Assembly: GCA_027013145.1 (NCBI GenBank)
Contig: JALUXX010000034.1
Coordinates: 1 to 56,078 of the forward strand
Length of the DNA: 56,078 nucleotides
DNA from: Gammaproteobacteria bacterium
Lineage (GTDB): Bacteria > Pseudomonadota > Gammaproteobacteria > 21-64-14
Direction of reading: 5' to 3'
Shown: positions 29,088-38,395 of the stretch, piece after piece
Layout of the letters: each line of letters starts with the position of its first letter
Numbering within the stretch: the first letter of the stretch is position 1
Translations under genes and position numbers: made by a program
The notes under the pieces: model-generated
What the model was told of the DNA's origin: nothing
What the model saw: the letters and a program-made list of their open reading frames with translations, nothing else
Databases searched by the model: none

Positions 29088-30448
29088 CAGCCGAACGTGC
29101 CCGTATCCTCGTGGTGGACGACGACACCGATCTGCTGCGCCTGCTCTCGATCCGGCTCGAGTCGGCGGGCTATGCGGTCGCCGTGGCACGCAGCGGGGAG
29201 GAGGCCCTGGCCTCCATCGAAGTGGCCCGTCCGCGGGTGGTCGTCACCGATCTGAGGATGGACGGGATGGACGGGATGGCGCTGTTCGAGGCCGTTCACG
29301 CCAAGAATCCCGCGCTCCCGGTGATCATCCTCACGGCGCACGGCTCGATCCCGGAGGCGGTCGCCGCGACCAGCGGCGGCGTGTTCAGCTTTCTGACCAA
29401 GCCGTTCGACGGGCACGTGCTGCTCGAGCACATCGGGCGCGCGCTCGAGCTGTCGGGCCCGGCCGACACCGCGCCCCGCGGCGACGGGGAGGATGCCGAG
29501 TGGCGCAGCGGCATCATCACCCGCAGCCCGCTGATGGAGGACCTGCTGGCGCAGGCGCGCATGGTGGCGGCAAGCGACGTGAGCGTCTGCCTCTACGGCG
29601 CCAGCGGCACCGGGAAGGAGGTGCTGGCGCGCGCCATCCACCGCGCCAGCCCGCGCGCCCGCCGCCCCTTCGTGGCCGTCAACTGCAGCGCCATCCCCGA
29701 CACCCTGCTCGAGTCGGAGCTGTTCGGGCACGTCAAGGGCGCGTTCACCGGCGCGACCCGCGAGCACGAGGGGTTGTTCCAGGCTGCCCACCGCGGCACG
29801 CTGCTGCTCGACGAGGTCGGTGATATGCCGCTGGCGCTCCAGGCCAAGCTGCTGCGGGTGCTGCAGGAGCGCCAGGTGCGCCCGGTGGGTTCCACCGCGA
29901 GCGTCCCGGTCGACGTGCGCGTGCTGTCGGCGACCCACCGCGACCTGCAGGTCGAGATGCAGGCGGGCCGGTTCCGCGAAGATCTCTACTACCGGCTGAA
30001 CGTCGTCTCGCTGGAGATTCCGCCGTTGGCCGCGCGCCGCGAGGACATCCCGCTGCTCGCCGGTCACTTCCTGCAGGAACTGACGCGGAAACACGCGCGC
30101 AAGGCCCGGACCTTCGCCCCCGAGGCCCTGGAGGCGCTGCTGGCCGCGCCGTGGCCCGGCAACGTGCGCCAACTCCTCAATGTCGTCGAACAGTGCGTGG
30201 CCTTGTGTCCCACGGCGGTGATCTCTCTGGGGCTGTTGCAGAAGGCGCTGCGCTCCGATCCCGGCGAGGTCCCCTCCTTCGCCGACGCCCGCCAGCAGTT
30301 CGAGCGCGAGTACCTCGCGCGCCTGCTCAAGATCACCCGCGGCAATGTGAGTCAGGCGGCGCGACTCGCGCAGCGCAACCGCACCGAGTTCTACCGGCTC
30401 CTGCACCGCCACCGGTTGAATCCCACCGAGTTCAAGGGCGCGTCCTGA
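29084..30448 (+). CDS. glrR: GlrR-like sigma-54-dependent response regulator
   Basis: 454 residues from ATG 29084. Receiver domain 1-~125 with phospho-acceptor D56 ([13 protein letters not shown]) and K in [11 protein letters not shown]+ domain with Walker [14 protein letters not shown], the sigma-54-contacting GAFTGAT loop, and [13 protein letters not shown]-terminal Fis-type HTH ([24 protein letters not shown]). In E. coli GlrR activates the sigma-54 promoters of glmY and rpoE. A textbook sigma-54 promoter lies 176 bases downstream of this gene, which makes it the obvious candidate target. Confidence 0.9.
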   Translation: MTAERARILVVDDDTDLLRLLSIRLESAGYAVAVARSGEEALASIEVARPRVVVTDLRMDGMDGMALFEAVHAKNPALPVIILTAHGSIPEAVAATSGGVFSFLTKPFDGHVLLEHIGRALELSGPADTAPRGDGEDAEWRSGIITRSPLMEDLLAQARMVAASDVSVCLYGASGTGKEVLARAIHRASPRARRPFVAVNCSAIPDTLLESELFGHVKGAFTGATREHEGLFQAAHRGTLLLDEVGDMPLALQAKLLRVLQERQVRPVGSTASVPVDVRVLSATHRDLQVEMQAGRFREDLYYRLNVVSLEIPPLAARREDIPLLAGHFLQELTRKHARKARTFAPEALEALLAAPWPGNVRQLLNVVEQCVALCPTAVISLGLLQKALRSDPGEVPSFADARQQFEREYLARLLKITRGNVSQAARLAQRNRTEFYRLLHRHRLNPTEFKGAS

Positions 30449-30623
30449 CCCGGTGCGTCCCCCGCCGGCGACACAAAAATACCCATACGCTCAATCGATT
30501 GTCGGTTCTGAAGGCCTCGCCGTAGCCCCGGGGCGACGCTTTTCCGGGCGCCCATCGCCGCATGCGCCCGCGCGGGGGCGTGGTGCCACGCCAACCCCCT
30601 GAATCCTCTGCCCCATATCCTCG

Positions 30624-30639
30624 TGGCACCGGGTTTGCA
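30624..30639 (+). promoter_or_regulatory. Sigma-54 promoter
   Basis: TGGCAC at 30624-30629 and TTGCA at 30635-30639, with the invariant GG and GC exactly 10 bp apart, match the consensus TGGCACG-N4-TTGCW. Transcription would start near 30650, leaving a leader of about 70 bases before the small gene at 30724. In that leader a GC-rich hairpin (30679-30697) followed by TTT could act as an attenuator, or end a very short RNA. The activator is probably the adjacent GlrR. Confidence 0.8.
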
Positions 30640-30723
30640 CAGCGTGCATGCGGTGCGGACGCTACGCCCGCGCGATCCCGCCCCCCTCGGGTGGGCGTTT
30701 CCAGCGTGTGAGGAGAGGCAGAG

Positions 30724-31005
30724 ATGAAATCGCGTGCAATCGTCGTGTTGTCGCTGCTGTTGACCGGTGCGACGGCCGCCTGGGCGGCGGATCCGGCGCC
30801 GGTGCCTGCCGTGGTGGCGGCCGAGGCCGCGTCGTCCGGATCCGGCGCGGCTGCCGGAGAGCCGCGTGAGGAGCAGCCTTCGGCACCGGCCCCGGCGGAC
30901 GAAAACGCCGCGGAACCGTCCCATGACTCGACCGTGCCGGCGGCGCAGGACGGAGAAGATGCAACCCAGCCGGGCGGCGCGGCCCCCGCAGCGGACGGGG
31001 AGTAG
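30724..31005 (+). CDS. Small exported Ala/Pro/Glu-rich protein
   Basis: 93 residues from ATG 30724 with GGAGAGGCAGAG upstream. A clear signal peptide (MKSRAIVVLSLLLTGATAAWA, abbreviated: Lys/Arg start, Leu-rich core, AWA cleavage site) leads into a disordered, acidic region of Ala, Pro, Glu and Gly with no cysteine. No family recognised. It is the first gene after the sigma-54 promoter, so its expression should follow GlrR and envelope stress. Export to the periplasm is inferred from the signal peptide only. Confidence 0.65.
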   Translation: MKSRAIVVLSLLLTGATAAWAADPAPVPAVVAAEAASSGSGAAAGEPREEQPSAPAPADENAAEPSHDSTVPAAQDGEDATQPGGAAPAADGE

Positions 31006-31019
31006 CACTCGTGCCCGCT

Positions 31020-31051
31020 GCCGCCGCCGGGCCCCGGGGCCCGGCGGCGGC
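31020..31051. repeat. Perfect 32-bp GC palindrome
   Basis: GCCGCCGCCGGGCCCC at 31020-31035 is followed directly by its exact complement at 31036-31051. It lies between the two small exported-protein genes. In RNA it would form a very stable stem. No T-run follows, so it is more likely a processing, attenuating or 3'-stabilising element than a classical terminator. Confidence 0.8.
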
Positions 31052-31088
31052 CCTCGTTTGCCGACGGCCGACCCGAGGAGAACCCGAG

Positions 31089-31322
31089 ATGACGAAACGA
31101 GCCGCAGCGGTGCTGCTTCTGGCGCTACCTCTTTTTCTGACCGGGTGTGGGAACCACACCGATCGCAACCCATCGCCCTCGCGGGCGAGTCCCGGTGCAG
31201 TACCGGGATCCCCGCCCCCCACCGGCTCGGGTCAACCACCGTCCGACGGCGATGCCTCTCCCGGGGTGCCGCCCACGCATGGTGCGCCCGCGCCGTCGGA
31301 GTCGCCTTCGGGCCGGCCGTAG
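31089..31322 (+). CDS. Small Pro/Ser-rich lipoprotein
   Basis: 77 residues from ATG 31089 with GAGGAGAACCCGAG upstream. The signal peptide ends in lipobox LFLTGC (Cys ~20). The mature part is short, disordered, and rich in Pro, Ser and Gly (ASPGAVPGSPPPTGSGQPPS). No family recognised. It follows the exported small protein, separated by a strong hairpin, and is probably on the same sigma-54 transcript. The pairing of a soluble and a lipid-anchored disordered protein is unusual. Confidence 0.65.
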   Translation: MTKRAAAVLLLALPLFLTGCGNHTDRNPSPSRASPGAVPGSPPPTGSGQPPSDGDASPGVPPTHGAPAPSESPSGRP

Positions 31323-31451
31323 GCGGGGGCCGCGGGCCGGCCGCAAGAGACGCGCGGGCGGCCCGCGGGTGTTGTATCCGGACATGGAGACTTGCCCGCC
31401 CGTCCCGGGGCCCGTACAGTAGTCGCGACTCGGCGGGGCCCCGTCACGATC

Positions 31452-31868
31452 GTGAGCGTATTCGTCTGGCCGGTGCGGGTGTATTACGAGGATACCGACG
31501 CCGGCGGTATCGTGTACTATGCCAACTATCTGAAGTTCATGGAGCGGGCGCGTACCGAATGGCTGCGGACCCTCGGTTTTGAGCAGGACGCGCTGCGCGA
31601 GCGCGAGGGAGTGCTGTTCGCGGTACGCTCGGTATGTCTGGATTTTCTCAAACCCGCGCGTTTCAACGATCTCCTGGAGGTCTCGGTGCGGCCCGCGCAG
31701 CGGCGTCCTGCCAGCCTGGTGCTCGACCAGGAGGTACGGCGCGCGTCCGGACCGCAGGCCGCGCTCACCCTGTGCCGCGGCCGGGTGCGGATCGCCTGCC
31801 TCGACGCACGGGCGCTGAACCCCCGCGCCCTGCCGCGGTCCCTGTTTCAGGAGATGGCGCGTGAGTAG
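31452..31868 (+). CDS. ybgC: Tol-Pal-associated acyl-CoA thioesterase
   Basis: 138 residues from GTG 31452, near the family length of about 134; upstream in-frame codons give a longer N terminus that does not match. Hotdog-fold 4HBT motifs are VRVYYEDTDAGGIVYYANYL, with the catalytic aspartate in YEDTDAGG and FMERARTEWLR. YbgC hydrolyses acyl-CoA thioesters and interacts with acyl carrier protein. Its gene overlaps tolQ by 8 bases and opens the tol-pal operon here. Confidence 0.9.
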   Translation: MSVFVWPVRVYYEDTDAGGIVYYANYLKFMERARTEWLRTLGFEQDALREREGVLFAVRSVCLDFLKPARFNDLLEVSVRPAQRRPASLVLDQEVRRASGPQAALTLCRGRVRIACLDARALNPRALPRSLFQEMARE

Positions 31869-32598
31869 CGATCTGTCGATCCTGCATCTGGTGATGAACG
31901 CGAGCCCGCTGGCGCAGGCCGTGCTCGTGGTGCTGCTGCTCGCGTCGATCTTCTCCTGGACGGTGATTCTGCAGAAGCGCAAGGCGTTGCGACGGGCGCG
32001 TCTGGCCGCCGACGCGTTCGAGGATCGCTTCTGGTCGGGCACCGACCTCGGTGCGATCTACCAGCAGCTCGGGCGCCGCAATCACGAACTCGCCGGGATG
32101 GAGCGGATCTTCGAGGCGGGTTTCAAGGAGTTCGTACGCCTGCGCAAACAGCCGGGCGCGGAGCCCCGGGCGGTCGTGGAGGGGGCGCAGCGTGCGATGC
32201 GCGTGGTGCTCTCCCGGGAGGTCGACGAACTCGAGACGCATCTGCCGTTCCTCGCCACCGTCGGATCGACCAGCCCCTATGTGGGCCTGTTCGGGACGGT
32301 GTGGGGCATCATGGTCGCGTTCCAGAACCTCGGCGGTGTCCAGCAGGCGACCATCGCCCATGTGGCGCCGGGTATCTCCGAGGCCCTCGTGGCCACGGCG
32401 ATGGGCCTGTTCGCGGCGATCCCGGCGGTGATCGCCTACAACCGTTATATGACCGCGCTCGACCGGCTCGTCAACCGCTACGAGAATTTCATGGAGGAGT
32501 TCTCGACGATTCTACAGCGTCACGCCTTGAGCCAGCGGCGGGAGCCGGCGGCCGCGCCGCAGGCCCCGGCCGTGGGGCAGGCGGCGGAACAGGTCTGA
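31861..32598 (+). CDS. tolQ: Tol-Pal complex proton-channel protein TolQ
   Basis: 245 residues from GTG 31861. Three transmembrane segments: ~12-35 (AQAVLVVLLLASIFSWTVIL), ~140-160 (VGLFGTVWGIMVAFQNL) and ~172-195 (ALVATAMGLFAAIPAVIAYN). The MotA/TolQ/ExbB signature spans TVGSTSPYVGLFGTVWG. With TolR it forms the proton-driven stator of the inner membrane that energises TolA during cell constriction. Confidence 0.95.
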   Translation: MSSDLSILHLVMNASPLAQAVLVVLLLASIFSWTVILQKRKALRRARLAADAFEDRFWSGTDLGAIYQQLGRRNHELAGMERIFEAGFKEFVRLRKQPGAEPRAVVEGAQRAMRVVLSREVDELETHLPFLATVGSTSPYVGLFGTVWGIMVAFQNLGGVQQATIAHVAPGISEALVATAMGLFAAIPAVIAYNRYMTALDRLVNRYENFMEEFSTILQRHALSQRREPAAAPQAPAVGQAAEQV

Positions 32599-32614
32599 CA
32601 GCGGAACGCTTCCC

Positions 32615-33049
32615 ATGGCGCGCGCCTCCATGACCCGCCGGCGGCTGATGTCCGACATCAACGTCGTACCCTATATCGACGTGATGCTCGTGCTGCTGGT
32701 GATCTTCATGATTACCGCGCCGCTGCTCACGCAGGGGGTCAAGGTCGAACTGCCGCAGGCGGCCGCGCGCTCCCTGCCGCCCGAGGCCAAGGAGCCCCTG
32801 GTCGTGACGGTGGACCGCCAGGGCCGCTATTTCGTCAACATCGGCGACCATCCGCACCGGCCGGTCGATGCCGGCGTCCTGACTACTAGGGTGGCGGCGG
32901 TATTGAAGCTCCGTCCGGGCACCCGCGTCATGGTGCGGGCGGATGAGCGCGTCGACTACGGGACCGTGGTTCGGGTGATGGCGCTGCTGCAGGGCGCAGG
33001 CGTCCCCAGCGTCGGGCTGGTGACGGAGCCGCCGCCGCGGCGCCGGTGA
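32615..33049 (+). CDS. tolR: Tol-Pal complex protein TolR
   Basis: 144 residues from ATG 32615. Short cytoplasmic N terminus (MARASMTRRRLMSDINVVPY), one transmembrane helix with the conserved aspartate in YIDVMLVLLVIFMITAPLL, and a periplasmic ExbD/TolR domain (VKVELPQAAARSLPPEAKEP, ALLQGAGVPSVGLVTEP). The membrane aspartate carries the proton path with TolQ. The stop overlaps tolA. Confidence 0.95.
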   Translation: MARASMTRRRLMSDINVVPYIDVMLVLLVIFMITAPLLTQGVKVELPQAAARSLPPEAKEPLVVTVDRQGRYFVNIGDHPHRPVDAGVLTTRVAAVLKLRPGTRVMVRADERVDYGTVVRVMALLQGAGVPSVGLVTEPPPRRR

Positions 33050-33966
33050 GCATGTGGCAGCTGCTTCGGCGCGATCCGGCGGCGCTGTTCGGCGCCCTGG
33101 CCGTTCACGTCTTCCTCCTGGGGCTGCTGGTGGTGAGTCTGCAGCGGATGCCGCGGGTCGAGCCCGGCGGCCGATCGGGGAAACCGGTGATCCAGGCGGT
33201 CGCGGTCGACGCCAAACAGGTCGACCGGGAGGTCGAGCGGCTGCGCAAGGCGCAGGAGGCGAAACGCGCCCGCCGCGCCGCCGAGCGCCGCCGGCTCGCG
33301 GCCGAGAAACAGGCCCTGCAGCGTCAGCGCGAGCGGCAGGCGCGCGCCGCGGCGGCTCTGAAACGCAAGCAGGCCGAGGAGCGCGCACGCGCGGCCGCGG
33401 CCGCGCGGCTCGCGGCACAGCGCAAGGAGCAGGCGCAGCTTGCGGCCCGTAAACAGCAGCAGGAGGCCGAACGCCGCCGCGCCGCCGCACTCGAAGCGAA
33501 GCGCAAGGCCGAAGCGAAGCGCAAGGCCGAGGCGGAGCGGCGGCGGCGCGCGGAGGAGGCGCGCAAACGCCGCGAGGCCGCCGCCCAGGCCGCCGCCGAG
33601 AAGGCGTTGCAGGCACAGGCCGCGGCGGAGCAGGCCCAGGTCCAGGCCGCGCGCGCACGGGCGATCCAGTCGATCGTGGCCCGCTACACCCGGGCGATAG
33701 CCGCCCGCGTGGAACAGAACTGGTTGCAGCCTCCCGAATCGGTCGCGGGGCTCACGTGTACGGTGCAGGTGCAGTTGATCCCCGGCGGCGAGGTGACCGG
33801 AGTGAAGATCGTCAAGAGCAGCGGAGACCCGGTATTCGACCGTTCGGTGGAGACGGCGGTGCGCAAGTCCTCGCCGCTGCCGATGCCTTCCGATCCCAGT
33901 CTCTTCGGGCAGTTCCGGGAGATCACGTTCGTGTTTCATCCGCCGGGACAGGGAGGTGGGTCCTGA
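33046..33966 (+). CDS. tolA: Tol-Pal protein TolA
   Basis: 306 residues from GTG 33046; ATG 33052 is a near alternative. One N-terminal membrane anchor (~12-33), a long charged helix of Ala, Lys, Arg, Glu and Gln (~60-205) spanning the periplasm, and a C-terminal globular domain ([20 protein letters not shown]...[20 protein letters not shown]) that binds TolB/Pal. Shorter than E. coli TolA (421 residues), mainly in the helix, and lacking most of its glycine-rich linkers. Overlaps tolB by one base. Confidence 0.93.
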   Translation: MSMWQLLRRDPAALFGALAVHVFLLGLLVVSLQRMPRVEPGGRSGKPVIQAVAVDAKQVDREVERLRKAQEAKRARRAAERRRLAAEKQALQRQRERQARAAAALKRKQAEERARAAAAARLAAQRKEQAQLAARKQQQEAERRRAAALEAKRKAEAKRKAEAERRRRAEEARKRREAAAQAAAEKALQAQAAAEQAQVQAARARAIQSIVARYTRAIAARVEQNWLQPPESVAGLTCTVQVQLIPGGEVTGVKIVKSSGDPVFDRSVETAVRKSSPLPMPSDPSLFGQFREITFVFHPPGQGGGS

Positions 33967-35273
33967 TGGGAATACTGCGCCGGTACGTGGTCGCCTTGCT
34001 GCTGCTCTGTGCCGTCTCTCCGGTGTGGGCCGGTCTCACCATACAGATCACGCGCGGGGTCGCGGGTGCGGTCCCGATCGCGGTGGTGCCGTTCTCCTGG
34101 AGCGGGCCGACCCCGGCACCGCCGCAGGATATCGGTGCGATCGTCGCCGCCGATCTCGCCCGCAGCGGGCGCTTTGCGCCGCTCGCCGACAAGGATCTCG
34201 TCGCGCATCCCACCGCGCCCGATCAGGTGAAACTCCAGAACTGGCGCGTGCTCGGGGTCAACGACCTGGTCATCGGCAGCGTACGGGTGCTGCCGTCGGG
34301 GCGTTATCAGGTGGAGGTATATCTCTACGACGTCTATCAGCCGCCGGCGCAGGCGCAACTGCTCGGGCAGCGCTTCGTGGTCGCTCCGGCGCAGTTGCGG
34401 CGCACCGCGCACCGGATCAGCGACATGATCTTCAAGCAATTGACCGGCCTGCCGGGTGCGTTCGACACCAGGATCGCCTATGTCACCATGTCGGGGACCG
34501 GAAAGGTCCACCGTTACGCGCTCAAGGTGGCGGATTCCGACGGCTACGATCCGCGTACGGTGCTCGAGTCGCCCGAGCCCATCATGTCTCCGGCGTGGTC
34601 TCCCCACGGTCGCCGCCTGGCCTACGTGTCGTTCGAGCACGGCCGCCCCGAGGTCTACATCCAGGATCTCGCGACCGGGGCGCGAAAGCTCGTCGCCTCT
34701 TTCTCCGGGCTCAACAGCGCACCGGCATGGTCTCCCAACGGGAAGGAACTGGCGCTGACCCTCTCGCGCCGGGGCAATCCGGAGATCTATACGCTGAACC
34801 TGGAGACCGGAAAGTTCCACCGCGTGACGCACAATCCGGCGATCGACACGAGCGCGGTGTGGACGCCGGACGGGCGCAATCTCGTTTTCACCTCCGACCG
34901 CGGCGGCGGCCCTCAGATCTATGAGGTGCCGGCGGCCGGCGGGCCGGTGACACGGCTCACCTTCGACGGTTCCTACAACGCCGCGCCGGCCGTCTCGCCC
35001 GACGGCCAGCGGATCGCGATGGTCCATGGCCAGGGCGGCGGTTACCGGATCGCCGTGCTCGATCTCAAGAGCGGCCTGTTTCAGGTCCTGACGGACGGAC
35101 CGCTCGACGACTCGCCGAGCTTTGCGCCGAACGGGCAGATGATCCTGTATTCCGCGCAATATCAGGGCCGGCGTGTGCTCGCCACCGTGACGGTGGACGG
35201 CCGCGCGGGCCAGCGCCTGTCTTCGCAGCAGGGGGACGTCCAGTCCCCGGCTTGGGGCCCGTACCGCAAGTGA
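33966..35273 (+). CDS. tolB: Tol-Pal periplasmic beta-propeller TolB
   Basis: 435 residues from ATG 33966 (TGATG with tolA). Signal peptide [20 protein letters not shown] ending in WA, an N-terminal alpha/beta domain ([31 protein letters not shown]), then six WD40-like propeller blades marked by repeats such as [48 protein letters not shown] and [15 protein letters not shown]. It cycles between TolA and Pal in the periplasm. Confidence 0.95.
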   Translation: MGILRRYVVALLLLCAVSPVWAGLTIQITRGVAGAVPIAVVPFSWSGPTPAPPQDIGAIVAADLARSGRFAPLADKDLVAHPTAPDQVKLQNWRVLGVNDLVIGSVRVLPSGRYQVEVYLYDVYQPPAQAQLLGQRFVVAPAQLRRTAHRISDMIFKQLTGLPGAFDTRIAYVTMSGTGKVHRYALKVADSDGYDPRTVLESPEPIMSPAWSPHGRRLAYVSFEHGRPEVYIQDLATGARKLVASFSGLNSAPAWSPNGKELALTLSRRGNPEIYTLNLETGKFHRVTHNPAIDTSAVWTPDGRNLVFTSDRGGGPQIYEVPAAGGPVTRLTFDGSYNAAPAVSPDGQRIAMVHGQGGGYRIAVLDLKSGLFQVLTDGPLDDSPSFAPNGQMILYSAQYQGRRVLATVTVDGRAGQRLSSQQGDVQSPAWGPYRK

Positions 35274-35319
35274 CGGACGCGGCGGTTTCATCGGTTCACA
35301 ATCAGGGGAGAATCGCGCA

Positions 35320-35859
35320 ATGACCAGACGGATAGTGAGCATCGGGTTGGCGGCGGTGGCGGCGTTGGCCCTTGCGGCGTGCGCGGGCACGGGCGGCGCC
35401 GGCGGGGGTCCGGGGGCGGCCGGGGGCGCGGGCGCGGGTGCCGGCGGGGGTGCGCAGAGCTACGGCGCGGGCGGCTCCGGATCGATCCAGGGCCAGGGGA
35501 TGGGCGGTGCGCAGCAGAACCCGCTCGAGCAGCGGACCATCTATTTCGCCTTCGACAGCAGCGCGATCGAAGCCAAGTACCGGCCGATCATCGCCGCTCA
35601 CGCGGCCAACCTGGTCGCGCATCCGAACGAGAGCGTGACGCTCGAGGGCAATACGGACGAGCGCGGCAGCGCGGAGTACAATCTGGCCCTGGGCGAGCGC
35701 CGGGCCGAGGCGGTCAAACAGATGATGCTGGTCCAGGGGGTGGCGCCGGCGCAGATCCGGACCATCAGCTTCGGCAAGGAGCGCCCGGTCTGCACCGCCC
35801 ACGACGAGGCCTGCTGGAAGCTGAACCGGCGCGTGGATATCGTCTATTCGAAGCAGTGA
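35320..35859 (+). CDS. pal: Peptidoglycan-associated lipoprotein Pal
   Basis: 179 residues from ATG 35320 with AGGGGAGA upstream. Lipobox LALAAC (Cys ~21), a Gly/Ala-rich low-complexity linker (~22-65), and an OmpA-like peptidoglycan-binding domain (TIYFAFDSSAIEAKYRPI, LEGNTDERGSAEYNLALGER, WKLNRRVDIVY). The aspartate and arginine that contact meso-diaminopimelate are present (NTDERGS, NRRVD). The glycine-rich linker is unusually long. Anchored in the outer membrane and bound by TolB or peptidoglycan. Confidence 0.95.
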   Translation: MTRRIVSIGLAAVAALALAACAGTGGAGGGPGAAGGAGAGAGGGAQSYGAGGSGSIQGQGMGGAQQNPLEQRTIYFAFDSSAIEAKYRPIIAAHAANLVAHPNESVTLEGNTDERGSAEYNLALGERRAEAVKQMMLVQGVAPAQIRTISFGKERPVCTAHDEACWKLNRRVDIVYSKQ

Positions 35860-35867
35860 GGATCGCG

Positions 35868-36698
35868 ATGGGTGTGCGCCGGACAAGGTGGGGGATCGCG
35901 CGGCGGACGGGGGTCGCATTGCTCGCCGCGGCTGCGTTCGCCGCGCCGGGGTCGGCCCCGGCCCAGCAGTTGTCGCTCGAACAGCGCGTGGAACGGCTCG
36001 AGCGCATCGTGAACGGGCCCGGGATGGCCGATATGTACAGCCAGATCCAGTCGCTCCAGCGGCAGATTCAGCAGCTCAACGGGCGCCAGGACGAGCTGCA
36101 GCACCAGCTCGAGGATCTCCAGCGCCGCCAGCGCGACCTCTACCTCGACATCGATCAGCGCCTGCGGCGCCTGGAGCTGCAGTCGGGCGCGGCGGGTGCC
36201 GCGCCGCCGGGAGCCGCCGGCGCCGGGGCGAGCCCCGGGGCTGCGCCCGGCGCGGCGGTCCCAGGTACCTCCCCGGGCGCGGCCGCGGGCGCCGCTGCGA
36301 CCGGCGCGCAGTTGCAGGCGCAGACCGACTACGAGAACGCACTCGCGCTGCTTCGCGCCGGCAAGTTTCCGCAGGCGGACGCGGCATTCCGAGCCTTCCT
36401 CAAGGCGCACCCGCAGAGCGTCTATGCCGCCAACGCCGAATACTGGCTGGGCGAGGCGAACTACGTGACGCGCAACTTCGCTCCGGCCCTCAAGGCCTTC
36501 CAGGCGGTGGTGCAGCGTTATCCGCGCAGCGCCAAGGTGCCCGACGCCCTGCTCAAGATCGGGTACATCCAGTACGAACAGAAGGACTGGAAGGGGGCCC
36601 GCAAGACCCTGACCGAGGTCATCGCGCGCTACCCCGACAGCGCCGCCGCCCGGCTGGCGGAACAGCGCCGCCAGCGGATGAAGGTCGAGGGCCACTGA
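35868..36698 (+). CDS. cpoB: Division coordinator CpoB (YbgF)
   Basis: 276 residues from ATG 35868. Signal peptide ending in APAQQ, a trimerising coiled coil (~25-95, LEQRVERLERIVNG and QIQSLQRQIQQLNGRQDELQ), an Ala/Pro/Gly linker (~105-150), and three TPR repeats (DYENALALLRAGKFPQADAA, AEYWLGEANYVTRNFAPALK, DALLKIGYIQYEQKDWKGAR). CpoB links peptidoglycan synthesis by PBP1B to Tol-driven outer-membrane constriction. It is the last gene of the tol-pal cluster. Confidence 0.93.
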   Translation: MGVRRTRWGIARRTGVALLAAAAFAAPGSAPAQQLSLEQRVERLERIVNGPGMADMYSQIQSLQRQIQQLNGRQDELQHQLEDLQRRQRDLYLDIDQRLRRLELQSGAAGAAPPGAAGAGASPGAAPGAAVPGTSPGAAAGAAATGAQLQAQTDYENALALLRAGKFPQADAAFRAFLKAHPQSVYAANAEYWLGEANYVTRNFAPALKAFQAVVQRYPRSAKVPDALLKIGYIQYEQKDWKGARKTLTEVIARYPDSAAARLAEQRRQRMKVEGH

Positions 36699-36743
36699 CG
36701 CCCGCCGGCGGTCATCGGACCCGACTCCTGCTACCATACGGCC

Positions 36744-37424
36744 ATGAGCAGCGTGCCGCGCGCGCGCGAACCGGCGCCTGCCGCGTCGGATTTGCGCGTG
36801 ACCGAGATCTTTCTCTCGCTCCAGGGGGAATCCCGGACGGCGGGTTGGCCCACCGTGTTCGTACGCCTTACCGGCTGCCCGCTGCGTTGCCGTTACTGCG
36901 ACACGGCGTACGCCTTTCGCGGCGGGCGGCGCATGGCGCGCGAGGCGATCGTGCAGGCGGTGCGCGACTATGGCGTGTCTCGGGTGACGGTCACGGGCGG
37001 GGAGCCGCTCGCCCAGCGCGGCTGTCTGGGCCTGCTCGCCGCGCTGTGCGACGCCGGCCACGAGGTCTCGTTGGAGACGAGCGGCGCCCTGGACATCGGC
37101 GGCGTCGACCCGCGCGTCGTCCGTGTCCTCGATCTCAAGACGCCGGGATCGGGGGAGTGCGCGCGCAACCGTTACGAGAACCTCGACCTGCTCGCGCCGC
37201 GCGACCAAGTCAAGTTCGTCTGTTGCGATCGCGCCGACTACGAATGGGCGCGCGAGCGCATCGCGCGCCACGCGCTGACCGGGCGCTGCGAGGTGCTGCT
37301 CTCGCCCAGCCACGGCGTGCTCGAACCGGGACGGCTGGCGGACTGGATCCTGGAGGACCGCCTCGCGGTGCGCCTGCAGATCCAGTTGCACAAGTATCTC
37401 TGGGGCGATGTCCCCGGGCGCTGA
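36744..37424 (+). CDS. queE: 7-carboxy-7-deazaguanine synthase
   Basis: 226 residues from ATG 36744. The radical-SAM cysteine motif CPLRCRYC is at ~50-57, preceded by FLSLQGES and followed by [13 protein letters not shown] (SAM contact) and DLKTPGSGE. It converts carboxytetrahydropterin to 7-carboxy-7-deazaguanine in queuosine synthesis. Codons at its 3' end overlap upstream in-frame sequence of queC, which follows immediately; queE and queC form an operon 46 bases after cpoB. Confidence 0.95.
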   Translation: MSSVPRAREPAPAASDLRVTEIFLSLQGESRTAGWPTVFVRLTGCPLRCRYCDTAYAFRGGRRMAREAIVQAVRDYGVSRVTVTGGEPLAQRGCLGLLAALCDAGHEVSLETSGALDIGGVDPRVVRVLDLKTPGSGECARNRYENLDLLAPRDQVKFVCCDRADYEWARERIARHALTGRCEVLLSPSHGVLEPGRLADWILEDRLAVRLQIQLHKYLWGDVPGR

Positions 37425-37434
37425 GGGGGGCGCG

Positions 37435-38169
37435 ATGCCCGATCGTGCCGACGCGGCGCCGTCCCCGGGTCGTGGTCGTACGGCGGTGGTCCTGCTCTCG
37501 GGGGGGCTGGACTCGGCCACCGCATTGGCGCTGGCGCGCGAGCGGGGTTTCCGTTGCCATGCCCTGAGTCTGGACTACGGGCAGCGTCAGGCCGCCGAGC
37601 TCGATGCGGCGCGTCGCATCGCCGCCGCACTCGGCGCGGTGACCCACAAGGTGGTGCGCGTCGACCTCGGCGCCATCGGCGGCTCCGCGCTGACCGATCC
37701 CGGAATCGCGGTACCGGACGCGCCCACGGACGGGATTCCAGTGACCTATGTCCCGGCGCGGAACACCGTGTTCCTGTCGCTGGCCCTCGGCTGGGCGGAG
37801 GTGCTGGACGCGCGCGATCTGTACATCGGGGTCAACGCCGTCGACTACTCCGGATACCCGGACTGCCGCCCCGAATACATCGCCGCGTTCGAGACGCTGG
37901 CGGGACTCGCGACGCGCGCCGGCGTAGAGGGGGCGCAGTTCCGCATCCACGCCCCGCTGATCGATCTCTCCAAGGCCGAAATCATCCGCGAAGGGCTGCG
38001 TCTGGGAGTCGACTACGCGCTGACCGTCTCCTGTTATCGGGCGGACGCGCACGGGCGGGCGTGCGGATCCTGCGACGCCTGCCGGCTGCGACGTGCGGGA
38101 TTCGCCGCTGCGGGGGTGGCGGATCCGACCCGTTACCGCCCCGGCCGCCGGCCGCCGGACGGACTATAA
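37435..38169 (+). CDS. queC: 7-cyano-7-deazaguanine synthase
   Basis: 244 residues from ATG 37435, preceded by TGAGGGGGG as ribosome-binding site. PP-loop [65 protein letters not shown], and a zinc site made by [20 protein letters not shown] (four cysteines). It turns the carboxyl group made by QueE into a nitrile (preQ0) with ATP and ammonia. Confidence 0.95.
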   Translation: MPDRADAAPSPGRGRTAVVLLSGGLDSATALALARERGFRCHALSLDYGQRQAAELDAARRIAAALGAVTHKVVRVDLGAIGGSALTDPGIAVPDAPTDGIPVTYVPARNTVFLSLALGWAEVLDARDLYIGVNAVDYSGYPDCRPEYIAAFETLAGLATRAGVEGAQFRIHAPLIDLSKAEIIREGLRLGVDYALTVSCYRADAHGRACGSCDACRLRRAGFAAAGVADPTRYRPGRRPPDGL

Positions 38170-38294
38170 TTCCCCCCGGCCGGCCGCGGCGGCGAAATAA
38201 AGGGCGCGCCTGGTGCGTCTATCGGTGCGGTGAAAGGGTCCCGAGCGGGGCCCCTTCGAGCCGCGTCCGGCACGGGTCCGCGCGCGGCGCTGTA

Positions 38295-38343
38295 GAATCA
38301 AGCACTTTCGTGCCTGATTCGCGAACGGGGCGTTTCCGCCCCG
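38295..38343 (-). ncRNA. Tandem GAAA-loop hairpins, copy 2
   Basis: On the minus strand CGGGGCG-GAAA-CGCCCCG (38343-38326) is followed by GAAUCAGGCAC-GAAA-GUGCUUGAUUC (38320-38295). The second stem pairs at all 11 positions with one G-U; on the plus strand that pair would be an A-C mismatch. Its 26-nt hairpin is the counterpart of 10998-11023 upstream of clpB. The element lies between queC and the first YeeE/YedE gene. Function unknown; it could be a structured RNA, a terminator remnant or a dispersed palindrome. Confidence 0.45.
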
Positions 38344-38395
38344 CCCGACCGGCCCATGCGGCCGCCCGGGGTCGGTCATCCGTTGCGGAGGCACC

